DNA of 64,000 nt from Planococcus sp. PAMC 21323 (GTDB lineage: Bacteria; Bacillota; Bacilli; Bacillales_A; Planococcaceae): contig NZ_CP009129.1 of NCBI RefSeq assembly GCF_000785555.1, forward strand, positions 1,674,001 to 1,738,000, written 5' to 3'. The translations under genes and the position numbers were made by a program. Under the pieces are notes generated by a model. That model did not search any database, was not told the DNA's origin, and saw only the letters and a list, made by a program, of their open reading frames with translations. Position 1 is the stretch's first letter; the number at the start of each line of letters is the position of its first letter. Below, piece after piece: positions 1 through 7,049 of the stretch.

Positions 1-165
1 TAGAATTTTTAATATATTTACCATTATACTAAAGTTAACTTGAGAATATAGTCCCCTTTTAGACTAATTGTAATTTTTCAATACTAACATTCAATCGACC
101 TACTTGAAATAGTCTTTAGAGCGTATATGATAGAGATGAAACGATAAAAAAAGGGGGATTTGTGG

Positions 166-810
166 ATGAAAGTTTTAGTAGTTGGGGCTAATGGACAAAT
201 CGGTAGACATTTTGTAAAAATGCTAGCGCATAGTGATAAACACACACCAAAAGCGATGATCCGCAAAGAAGAACAAGTTAGTTTTTTTAATAGTTTGGGT
301 GTAGAAACAGTATTAACTAGCCTCGAAGGCAGTGTCGAGGAAATTACAGAAGCGATGGAAGGTTGCGATGCGGTCGTTTTCGCAGCGGGCAGTGGTGGCA
401 AAACTGGTGCAGACAAAACTTTGCTTATTGATTTAGATGGAGCGGCAAAAACTATAGAAGCTGCTGAGCGTACAGGAACTGAACGCTTTCTCATGATCAG
501 TGCCATTAATGCAGACAAACGAGAAATGTGGAAAGAAGATATGGCTCATTACTATGTTGCTAAGCATCATGCTGATAATATTTTACGTGCGAGTGGATTG
601 GTGTATACCATTATCCGGCCAGGTATCCTAACGAACGATTCTGGTACTGGTAAAATTTTGGCAGTAGAAGATTTAGATTCTGGTGAGATTTCACGTGAAG
701 ATGTAGCTCGCGTCTTATTAAACTCACTTGAGAACGAACATGTTTTCAATAAAACTTTTGCAGTTGTTGCTGGTGATAAAGAAATTGCAACAGCACTCGA
801 CCAATTATAA
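166..810 (+). CDS. NAD(P)-binding SDR-type oxidoreductase (YhfK/YwnB-like)
   Basis: The 214-residue protein opens with a Rossmann dinucleotide-binding motif, VVGANGQIGRHF at residues 4-15, and continues as an atypical short-chain dehydrogenase of the NAD(P)H-binding/NmrA-like type, with a V-F-A-A-G strand and a YxxxK-like segment (YYVAKHHAD). Length and pattern resemble B. subtilis YhfK. The substrate is unknown. The ATG at 166 is chosen because the SD run AAGGGGG at 151-157 lies 8 nt upstream; a TTG at 160 would be too close. It is monocistronic, with a hairpin directly after the stop. Confidence 0.85.
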   Translation: MKVLVVGANGQIGRHFVKMLAHSDKHTPKAMIRKEEQVSFFNSLGVETVLTSLEGSVEEITEAMEGCDAVVFAAGSGGKTGADKTLLIDLDGAAKTIEAAERTGTERFLMISAINADKREMWKEDMAHYYVAKHHADNILRASGLVYTIIRPGILTNDSGTGKILAVEDLDSGEISREDVARVLLNSLENEHVFNKTFAVVAGDKEIATALDQL

Positions 811-822
811 TTTTAGTCATAC

Positions 823-859
823 AAAAAGGCTTCTGATTTGAGATCAGAAGCCTTTTAAT
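823..859. terminator. Bidirectional intrinsic terminator
   Basis: Inverted repeat with arms AAAAGGCTTCTGAT and ATCAGAAGCCTTTT and a short loop. It has A/T tails on both sides and sits between convergent genes ending at 810 and 862, so it can serve both. Confidence 0.85.
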
Positions 860-861
860 AA

Positions 862-1110
862 TTATTCTGCAATCGTTTTTAAATTTCTGAATCCCATAAT
901 CAGTTGAAATATAAATGCAATCGAACAAATAATGATTGCTGCATAGCCAAGCATACCGATTGGCGTCATCATAAATGTTTGAATAACGAGTAACGCCATC
1001 ATTACTGCAATGGCAAAATTCACAATATATGGTCTATTGTAAAACTTTTTAGAAGCAATACCTACGAAAATTGCTACAGCAATGATTAATATCAATAAAA
1101 TACTTCCCAT
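862..1110 (-). CDS. Small membrane protein of unknown function
   Basis: An 82-residue, strongly hydrophobic protein with about three membrane segments (residues 3-18, 29-48 and 53-71) and a short charged C-terminus (FRNLKTIAE). The sequence GAGGGAG lies just upstream of the ATG as SD. I do not recognise a family. It converges on the upstream SDR gene and shares its terminator. It is a real gene by SD, length and terminator placement; the function is unknown. Confidence 0.7.
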   Translation of the reverse strand: MGSILLILIIAVAIFVGIASKKFYNRPYIVNFAIAVMMALLVIQTFMMTPIGMLGYAAIIICSIAFIFQLIMGFRNLKTIAE

Positions 1111-1159
1111 TTTTCTCCCTCACCCTTTTGCTTTGTCTCTTGTAAGTTTAGCATTTATC

Positions 1160-1675
1160 TTATTTGTCCGATAGAGTACCCGGGATTTTTTTGTAAGCCA
1201 TTTTTTTTATAATTTTCTCGTGTTCCGGGAACCGTTCCAATAAATCAGACTGCACCAACAATTCAAAGTCAGCAAAATCAAAGCCTGGTGAAACCATACA
1301 ACCCATTAATGAGAATGCATTTTTTACTTCTACTGTCGATCCAAATATGCTGCCTTTTTCTACTAGAACTTGCGGACGTTCACCAGAAGCGATGTCCAAG
1401 CCTAGCTTTTCCGCACGGTAATTGCCGTTTGCATCGAGGATATGCACAGTAACAGCTTCCCCGGCATGAAAATACCAGAGTTCATCTGATTTTAACCGAT
1501 GAAAATGTGAAATGTCATGGGACTGCAATAGGAAATAAATGCTGGTGTATAAATTCCGTTCTTCGGGATGGTCTGATGTGGTAATTTTTTCAGGTGATGC
1601 AAAGGATTGCTTGTAGTAGCCTCCTTCGGGATGCGCAGTCATATCTAAACGTGTAATCCACTCTTCTGCATTCAT
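1160..1675 (-). CDS. Cupin family protein (DUF985 type)
   Basis: A 171-residue protein that starts MNAEEWITRLDMTAHPEGGYY, matching the DUF985/cupin_5 family, in which N-x-L/HPEGGxY is the hallmark opening. The following HFHRLKSDELWYFHAGE segment is the cupin metal-binding-like strand pair, and QVLVEKGSIFGS is the second half of the barrel. Family members are cytosolic single-domain cupins of mostly unknown enzymology. The ATG at 1675 has AGGAG 9 nt upstream. It is divergent from the AIM24-like gene. Confidence 0.88.
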   Translation of the reverse strand: MNAEEWITRLDMTAHPEGGYYKQSFASPEKITTSDHPEERNLYTSIYFLLQSHDISHFHRLKSDELWYFHAGEAVTVHILDANGNYRAEKLGLDIASGERPQVLVEKGSIFGSTVEVKNAFSLMGCMVSPGFDFADFELLVQSDLLERFPEHEKIIKKMAYKKIPGTLSDK

Positions 1676-1791
1676 CGATGCCAGCTCCTATTCTCTATTT
1701 GTTTTCATTCAAAAAATTATGAAACTTTCCATCAATCTAGACGTATTCATTATATAACATAATTCTATTCTAAAAAAAAGGAGGAGTAAAA

Positions 1792-2592
1792 ATGAATAAC
1801 CATGAAATAGACTACAAATTGCACGGTGACGATATGCAGTTTGTCGAAGTAGAACTAGATCCTTCGGAAACGGTCATTGCAGAAGCTGGCGCATTGATGA
1901 TGATGGAAGATGGCATCGACATGGAAACGATTTTTGGTGACGGCTCTCAAAGTTCTGGTGGTAGTGGATTGATGGGTAAATTAATGGGTGCGGGCAAGCG
2001 AATTATTACCGGCGAAAGTTTATTTATGACCACATTCACAAACAATGGAACAGGTAAACGACATGTTTCTTTTGCTGCTCCTTATCCTGGCAAAATTATT
2101 CCAATGGATTTAAGTACTTTAAATGGAAAAATCATTTGTCAAAAAGATGCTTTTTTAGCTGCAGCTAAAGGTGTTTCAATCGGCATTGAATTTCAACGAA
2201 AAATCGGCGCTGGCTTTTTTGGAGGCGAAGGATTTATCATGCAAAAATTAGAAGGCGATGGTTTAGCCTTTGTTCACGCAGGCGGCACAATTTACCGCAA
2301 AAATCTACAAAAAGGAGAAGTTTTACGTGTAGATACAGGTTGTTTAGTCGCCATGACGGGTGATGTGAATTATAACATTGAAGCTGTACCTGGTATTAAA
2401 ACCGCTTTATTTGGGGGTGAGGGCTTATTCTTTGCGACTTTACGAGGTCCTGGTAGCGTGTGGATTCAATCGATGCCATTTAGTCGTTTAGCAAGTCGAG
2501 TATTTGCGGCAGCTCCGCAAAACCCTGCTGGACGTTCAAAAGGCGAAGGTAGTGCGGCGGGTGGATTATTCGATCTACTCGGTGGTAGATAG
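1792..2592 (+). CDS. AIM24/TIGR00266 family protein
   Basis: A 266-residue protein of the AIM24 (TIGR00266) family, seen in the opening [29 protein letters not shown] and the later [22 protein letters not shown] core. These proteins form a tryptophan-RNA-attenuator-like beta fold of unknown role. The C-terminus is a Gly/Ala/Ser-rich tail ending in [10 protein letters not shown] strong AAGGAGGAG SD precedes the ATG. It is monocistronic with its own terminator. Confidence 0.9.
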   Translation: MNNHEIDYKLHGDDMQFVEVELDPSETVIAEAGALMMMEDGIDMETIFGDGSQSSGGSGLMGKLMGAGKRIITGESLFMTTFTNNGTGKRHVSFAAPYPGKIIPMDLSTLNGKIICQKDAFLAAAKGVSIGIEFQRKIGAGFFGGEGFIMQKLEGDGLAFVHAGGTIYRKNLQKGEVLRVDTGCLVAMTGDVNYNIEAVPGIKTALFGGEGLFFATLRGPGSVWIQSMPFSRLASRVFAAAPQNPAGRSKGEGSAAGGLFDLLGGR

Positions 2593-2617
2593 TCATTTAA
2601 CTTAACAAAGTAATTGA

Positions 2618-2665
2618 AGACGTCTCATCATTTCCTTACAAGTTTATGATGAGACGTCTTTTTCT
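2618..2665 (+). terminator. Intrinsic terminator
   Basis: Arms AGACGTCTCATCA (2618-2630) and TGATGAGACGTCT (2647-2659) form a 13-bp perfect stem followed by a T-run. Confidence 0.9.
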
Positions 2666-2671
2666 GTTTTG

Positions 2672-2718
2672 TTGACATTCTTCATTGTCCATGAGATTAT
2701 TGCCTAACGACCGTTAGG
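2672..2718 (+). promoter_or_regulatory. SigA promoter with TetR-type operator
   Basis: TTGACA (2672-2677), a 17-nt spacer and GATTAT (2695-2700) form a near-consensus promoter. Directly at the expected start site lies the palindrome CCTAACG-AC-CGTTAGG (2703-2718), with perfect 7-bp arms. The position fits an operator for autorepression by the TetR protein encoded just downstream, which would also control the adjoining pump. Binding is inferred, not shown. Confidence 0.8.
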
Positions 2719-2730
2719 AAGGTGAATTAT

Positions 2731-3309
2731 ATGAAAGCTGATCTTATTTTAAAAACTGCTGTAAGTCATTTTGCAAAAGAAGGTTACGAAGGTGCCTCAC
2801 TCAGCAAAATTGCTGAAGAAGTCGGAATTAAAAAGCCATCGATATACGCTCACTACAAAGGAAAAGATGATTTATTTCTTTCAGCACTCTACTATTCTCT
2901 CGATACTCAAAAAGCTCAAATAGCCAGCTACTTTAACTCCATGAGAAATGATTCATTAGAATCTCTTCTTTTTGGCTATTTTGATTGGTTCGCTAAAGAA
3001 AGCCAAGATAACGAACGCATGAAGTTTATTTTACGGGTTGCTTATTTTCCGCCACTTAAACTTGAAAAAGAAGTTGGACAGCTGTTTAATCCCTTTTTCG
3101 ATAGCATGCATTTGCATTTAACACGTTTGTTGCGAGAACGCCATCGCCATGAAAAAGTTTTGTACTCAGAAGATTTCTCTAATATGGCTTTAGCCTATTT
3201 GACAATGACCGAAGGAACAATGACTGAACTTGTTTATACCAGTGTTGAAAGATATAAAGAACGTCTACAGGCTGTTTGGCCAATTTTTTGGCGCGGCTTG
3301 ACTAAGTGA
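2731..3309 (+). CDS. TetR/AcrR family transcriptional regulator
   Basis: The 192-residue protein has an N-terminal helix-turn-helix (residues about 20-45: A-SLSKIAEEVGIKKPSIYAHY-KGK-D-LF), the standard TetR DNA-binding domain, followed by an all-helical ligand domain. The ATG at 2731 is preferred over a GTG at 2722 because AGGAAGG lies just upstream of the ATG and would overlap the GTG. The perfect palindrome at its promoter suggests autoregulation. The next gene is an MFS efflux pump, so the regulator probably controls drug efflux. Confidence 0.9.
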   Translation: MKADLILKTAVSHFAKEGYEGASLSKIAEEVGIKKPSIYAHYKGKDDLFLSALYYSLDTQKAQIASYFNSMRNDSLESLLFGYFDWFAKESQDNERMKFILRVAYFPPLKLEKEVGQLFNPFFDSMHLHLTRLLRERHRHEKVLYSEDFSNMALAYLTMTEGTMTELVYTSVERYKERLQAVWPIFWRGLTK

Positions 3310-3363
3310 TAAATAATTATTAAAACGATTTACAAGGCACGATGAATATAAGGAGATCGCTAC

Positions 3364-4542
3364 ATGAAATCAAATAAACTCGTACTTTCCACATTATTGC
3401 TCAATTTATTTATCGCATTTCTAGGAATCGGACTTGTCATTCCAGTTACCCCAACCATTATGAATGAATTAAACATTTCAGGAACTGTTGTCGGTTATAT
3501 GGTGTCAGCTTTCGCATTAGCTCAACTTATTGTGTCCCCTATTGCTGGGCGTTGGGTTGACAATATTGGACGCAAACCAATGATTATTATTGGTTTGCTC
3601 ATTTTCAGTATTTCCGAATTTTTATTTGGTATTGGTCAATCCGTTGAAGTGCTGTTTGCTTCGCGAATTCTTGGGGGGATTAGTGCTGCCTTTATCATGC
3701 CAGCAGTAACTGCTTACATCGCTGACATTACCACGAGCAGTACACGTCCAAAAGCATTAGGGTATATGTCCGCAGCGATTTCGACCGGCTTTATCATCGG
3801 CCCCGGGATCGGTGGATTTTTAGCAGACATCAGTACACGTCTCCCGTTTTTCTTTGCGGCTGGATTTGGATTGTCCGCAACTATTTTATCGCTTATTACA
3901 TTGACAGAGCCCGACCGCAGTTATGAAGTAGAAGAAAAATTTCAGCCTATTCCAAAAGCTGGATTTAAGCGAGTTTTCTCTCCTATGTATTCTATCGCTT
4001 TTATGGTAATTTTTATTTCTTCGTTCGGACTAGCTGCTTTCGAGTCATTATTTGCGCTATTTGTCGACCATAAATTCGGCTTTACTGCAAAAGACATTGC
4101 CGTTATTATTTCACTTGGCGCCATTGTTGGCGTAATTTTTCAAGTAGGCTTGTTTGATAAGCTGACTCGTTGGTTCGGCGAAATTCGCTTGATCCGCTAT
4201 AGTTTGCTCGTATCTACTAGTCTTGTTTTTATTATGACGTTTGTTTCGAGTTATTGGTCAATTCTGCTTGTGACGATGCTGGTGTTTGTCGGATTCGATT
4301 TAATGCGCCCAGCCGTTACAACGTATTTATCACGAATTGCTGGAAACGAACAAGGCTTTGCTGGCGGTATGAACTCGATGTTCACAAGTCTCGGAAATAT
4401 CTTCGGTCCGATTGTCGGCGGAATTTTGTTCGATATTGATTTGAACTATCCTTTCTACTTCGCGACTGCCGTATTAGCAGCCGGAATAGCGTTAACGTAT
4501 TTGTGGAAACGTCCTGCGTTTTCAGAACCCAAATTGATTTGA
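3364..4542 (+). CDS. MFS drug efflux transporter (DHA1, NorA/Blt-like)
   Basis: A 392-residue, 12-helix major facilitator. MFS motif A appears as GRWVDNIGRKPM (about residues 61-72) and the antiporter motif C as GFIIGPGIGGFLAD (about 141-154), which marks proton-coupled drug exporters of the DHA1 group. The spacing from the TetR gene is 54 nt with an AAGGAG-type SD, so the two probably form one transcript. The substrate cannot be read from the sequence. Confidence 0.9.
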   Translation: MKSNKLVLSTLLLNLFIAFLGIGLVIPVTPTIMNELNISGTVVGYMVSAFALAQLIVSPIAGRWVDNIGRKPMIIIGLLIFSISEFLFGIGQSVEVLFASRILGGISAAFIMPAVTAYIADITTSSTRPKALGYMSAAISTGFIIGPGIGGFLADISTRLPFFFAAGFGLSATILSLITLTEPDRSYEVEEKFQPIPKAGFKRVFSPMYSIAFMVIFISSFGLAAFESLFALFVDHKFGFTAKDIAVIISLGAIVGVIFQVGLFDKLTRWFGEIRLIRYSLLVSTSLVFIMTFVSSYWSILLVTMLVFVGFDLMRPAVTTYLSRIAGNEQGFAGGMNSMFTSLGNIFGPIVGGILFDIDLNYPFYFATAVLAAGIALTYLWKRPAFSEPKLI

Positions 4543-4553
4543 TTTGCCTTAAT

Positions 4554-4600
4554 AAACCCTAGTAGGAAACGCGTTTTTGGTTTCTTTCTTGGGTTTTTTT
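4554..4600 (+). terminator. Two-step hairpin terminator
   Basis: Outer arms AAACCC and GGGTTT and inner arms GAAAC and GTTTC, followed by seven T residues. It lies immediately after the MFS gene. Confidence 0.7.
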
Positions 4601-4632
4601 GTGTTTAGGGGCTTTTGGGATTATAGATTTTC

Positions 4633-4758
4633 GGTTGTTTGCGAGATCTTGTAGTTTGTTTGCGGAATAAGCGCGTTTGTTTGCGGATTGACTTTATTTG
4701 TTTGCGGTAAGCGATCATTTGTTTGCAGTAAAACTTAGTTTTTTTGCAATTCCGCCTA
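4633..4758 (+). repeat. 21-bp-phased TTTGTTTGC array, locus A (6 units)
   Basis: Six units of 21 bp. The core TTTGC starts at 4638, 4659, 4680, 4701, 4722 and 4743, an exact 21-bp step. Each unit reads roughly RTTTG-TTTGC-R followed by about 11 variable bases. The last unit has TTTGCAA whereas the inner ones have TTTGC followed by G or AG. The array lies between the MFS terminator and the GNAT ribosome binding site. The same six-unit structure recurs at 6272 and 58455. Confidence 0.92.
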
Positions 4759-4804
4759 TTTTCCATTATTTGTGCTATTCTTTTCTTTGGACAGGAGTGA
4801 AGTT

Positions 4805-5326
4805 ATGAAGATCAGAAATGCGACTGAACAGGATGCACCAGGGATTGCGAGAGTTCACGTTGATAGTTGGCGAGCTGCGTATAAAGAAATTTTGCCTAGT
4901 GAATTTCTTGCCTGTATATCTTATGAAAAACGGACGACGCTCTGGGAAAATAATATTGCCGATAAAACCAATTACATCGTTGTTTCAGAAACGGACGATG
5001 GCTACATCACCGGTTTCGGTACTGCTTCAAAAAGAGCGACCAATACGGTGGCCAACTCTGGAGATTTAACTTCTATTTACTTGCTCGATGAATATCACGG
5101 ACAAGGCATTGGCAAACTGCTGATGAAAAAATTATTTTTTCATTTTAAGAAATTAGATTATCAAAAAGTCTTTGTCGAAGTACTTGAAGACAATCAAACA
5201 CGGTTTTTCTACGAGTACTACGGAGCACAATTGATTGAGAAGGTGCAACTCCAATTTGGCGATACGGTAGTGAATGAATTGATTTACGAATGGAGTAATA
5301 TTGATGCAGTTTTGAAAAAGCTTTAA
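4805..5326 (+). CDS. GNAT family N-acetyltransferase
   Basis: A 173-residue acetyltransferase. The acetyl-CoA motif A is visible as LTSIYLLDEYHGQGIGKLLM (Q/R-x-x-G-x-G/A pattern GQGIGK), followed by the FVEVLEDNQTRFFYEYYGA motif B typical of GNAT proteins. The ATG at 4805 is chosen because GGAGTGA lies 5-11 nt upstream; an in-frame ATG at 4772 has no SD. Array A lies directly upstream, so any promoter must be within or beyond it. The substrate is unknown. Confidence 0.88.
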   Translation: MKIRNATEQDAPGIARVHVDSWRAAYKEILPSEFLACISYEKRTTLWENNIADKTNYIVVSETDDGYITGFGTASKRATNTVANSGDLTSIYLLDEYHGQGIGKLLMKKLFFHFKKLDYQKVFVEVLEDNQTRFFYEYYGAQLIEKVQLQFGDTVVNELIYEWSNIDAVLKKL

Positions 5327-5337
5327 AATTTCATAAT

Positions 5338-5370
5338 AAAAACCCATCTTTCATTTGAAAGATGGGTTTA
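5338..5370. terminator. Bidirectional intrinsic terminator
   Basis: AAACCCATCTTTC and GAAAGATGGGTTT pair over a 4-nt loop, with A and T tails. It follows the GNAT gene. Confidence 0.85.
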
Positions 5371-5380
5371 AAAATATTTG

Positions 5381-5401
5381 GTTTGTTTGCAAAAGCCATT
5401 A
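5381..5401 (+). repeat. Solo terminal-type unit of the 21-bp repeat
   Basis: GTTTGTTTGCAAAAG at 5381 matches the last unit of arrays B and C (GTTTGTTTGCAAA). No further unit is found 21 bp on either side. It lies between the GNAT terminator and the end of the HIT gene. Confidence 0.6.
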
Positions 5402-5812
5402 TCATTCTTCTTTTTTTACTCTTTTATTTTCTGGTTTCTTCAACCAATGACGGAGTCCTTTTCCTGCTAACGGTTCATCATTATAACGAGGAATCACATG
5501 GAAATGGCTATGCAAAATTGATTGGTTGGAAGCTTCTCCTACGTTCCAGCCAAGCGTATAGCCGTCTGGTGAATAACTTTGTTCTAAGTAATCTTTAGCT
5601 TGGTGCAGTAATTCATATGTATCCATCCACTCTTCTTTTGTTAGATCAAAAGTTGTTGTGCGATGCACTTTCGGTACAATCACGCCACTGCCTTCAAGTA
5701 CATCTTGTTGCTTATCGTGTTGCAGAAAATAACAGGTTTTATTTTCAACGATAATTTTCTGATTGTGATCTTTGGTTAGATTACAAAATGGACAATTTTC
5801 TTCATAAGACAT
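5402..5812 (-). CDS. HIT family protein (histidine triad hydrolase)
   Basis: A 136-residue protein with the histidine triad HSHFHV, the catalytic H-x-H-x-H of nucleotide hydrolases and transferases, preceded by the usual LGWNVGEASNQSI segment. CPFC at the N-terminus together with the DHNQKIIVENKTCYF opening is typical of HIT proteins with a partial zinc knuckle. The SD AGAGAGGTG lies upstream of the ATG. It is the second gene behind the NUDIX gene, whose original reading frame would have overlapped its start. Confidence 0.9.
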   Translation of the reverse strand: MSYEENCPFCNLTKDHNQKIIVENKTCYFLQHDKQQDVLEGSGVIVPKVHRTTTFDLTKEEWMDTYELLHQAKDYLEQSYSPDGYTLGWNVGEASNQSILHSHFHVIPRYNDEPLAGKGLRHWLKKPENKRVKKEE

Positions 5813-6239
5813 GTTTGTTCACCTCTCTTATAGAATTTGGGGCTGTAATGAAAGACAAAAGCAATTCCAAATCCTCTGGATAGTCGTGTTCATTTTTTAA
5901 AAGCTCATCATAGTTTTGCCAAGCATTTTATTCAATTTCTCTATCTGGATCAGCATATGCTATTTCTCCAGCGCACATCTCGCAGCGAAAATAATAAATC
6001 TCAACATCGTAATCTCCAATAACTGCTTTCTTAGTATGTGGGGCTTTTTCGACTGAAACAATAATTCCTGTTTCTTCTCGTACCTCTCTTATACACGCTT
6101 GTTGTGCAGATTCTCCCTCTTCAATTTTCCCAAACGGTACACTCCACCTTTTTGATACTTTTTCTTTGACCATCAAAATTTTATTGTTCGATACAACAAC
6201 CCCGACCGCGCCAGCCCAGTATTCTCTAGCCTTAGGCAT
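5802..6239 (-). pseudogene. NUDIX hydrolase interrupted by an in-frame TAA
   Basis: The first 103 codons (6239 down to 5931) encode a NUDIX protein with the box GKIEEGESAQQACIREVREE (GX5EX7REUXEE). A TAA at 5928-5930 ends it at DREIE. In the same frame the next codons read NAWQNYDELL then PEDLELLLSFI, which is the usual NUDIX C-terminal helix, and run 41 codons to a TGA at 5802 inside the HIT gene start. The stop therefore looks like a single-codon nonsense change (for example AAA or GAA to TAA). The truncated product may be inactive. Sequence error is possible. Confidence 0.8.
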
Positions 6240-6271
6240 CTAAAAACTCCTTTAGAATATCTAGTTACCAA

Positions 6272-6397
6272 GTTTGTTTGCGTAATAAAAGACTTTGTTT
6301 GCGCATTGCGGGAATTTTTTTGCAGATTCGCTTTCGTTGTTTGCGCTAAACCTCACGTTGTTTGCAGAAATCTCGAGTTTGTTTGCAAAACCCGAAA
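6272..6397 (+). repeat. 21-bp-phased TTTGTTTGC array, locus B (6 units)
   Basis: TTTGC cores start at 6277, 6298, 6319, 6340, 6361 and 6382, again exactly 21 bp apart and six in number. The final unit reads GTTTGTTTGCAAAA. The array lies between the NUDIX start (6239) and the end of the membrane protein gene (6430). One frame across it reads as a heptad peptide with F-A every seven residues, but arrays A and C contain stops in that frame, so coding is unlikely. Confidence 0.92.
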
Positions 6398-6429
6398 CTC
6401 CTAAACAAAAATCGTCTATTTCCCAAACT

Positions 6430-6909
6430 CTACAATCTCGTCCTTCGCCACAAACTCCATCCCGCTCCCATTACAAAACAAACTCCCACAACTAAAAAGA
6501 ACGTCATTGGATTGAAAAATAGATGATTGGAAAATACGTTTAGCAACGCAAATTCTGCTGGATTGCTGTATGCATCTTTCGTATCCACAATATAAGTTCG
6601 ATAGTTATCTGCTGCACGAACTGCCCATATACTTCCCCCTATTATATAAACCAAGCTCAATACGATTCCGATAATTGTCTTTTTTCGACTAAGCCATTCC
6701 TCTGCTAATCGCATTGATAACTCTACTGTTCCATATAAAAAATAAAATATAAATGGCATAAGAACTACAGGGAAAAACAATGCTGGATTGCCATTTCCAC
6801 CTCGGTAATCATTATTAAGGAGCGGAGCAGTTAAGTAATTCATCACGTAAAAAACAGCGATTGTTAAAAAAATTGACAATCCATATAATGCCATCAACAC
6901 TTTATTCAA
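6430..6909 (-). CDS. Integral membrane protein of unknown function
   Basis: A 159-residue protein with four likely membrane segments (about residues 5-25, 44-62, 78-98 and 131-152) and a basic tail WRRTRL. A soluble loop VRAADNYRTYIVDTKDAY lies between helices 3 and 4. I do not recognise the family. GGAGCGA precedes the ATG. It is probably a single gene. Confidence 0.7.
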   Translation of the reverse strand: MNKVLMALYGLSIFLTIAVFYVMNYLTAPLLNNDYRGGNGNPALFFPVVLMPFIFYFLYGTVELSMRLAEEWLSRKKTIIGIVLSLVYIIGGSIWAVRAADNYRTYIVDTKDAYSNPAEFALLNVFSNHLFFNPMTFFLVVGVCFVMGAGWSLWRRTRL

Positions 6910-7007
6910 GCTAGATCGCTCCTATCGAGTTAAAAGTTAAAGTCATTTAGTACTATTCTTCATTTTCCAAAAAAATCCTTTAAACTTTATCGCAAAAAAA
7001 TGCGTAA

Positions 7008-7042
7008 AAAAGAAGCTGCAAACACAGCCTCTATTTTCTAAT
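7008..7042 (-). terminator. Probable terminator of the M1 peptidase gene
   Basis: GAAGCTG and CAGCCTC can pair (one G-T) around CAAACA, with A/T-rich sequence on the exit side for the minus strand. It lies 14 nt past the stop at 7050. The stem is modest. Confidence 0.5.
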
Positions 7043-7049
7043 CATTATA

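Noticed and set aside
4633-4758. CRISPR-like array
   Set aside because: Core repeats are only about 10 bp with 11-bp variable parts, spacers are too short, no cas genes are near, and some spacers resemble each other.
6295-6495. A frame over array B that reads as an F-A heptad peptide
   Set aside because: The 21-bp period gives seven-residue repeats in any open frame. Arrays A and C have stops in the same frame, and no SD precedes it, so the period is a DNA feature, not a coding one.
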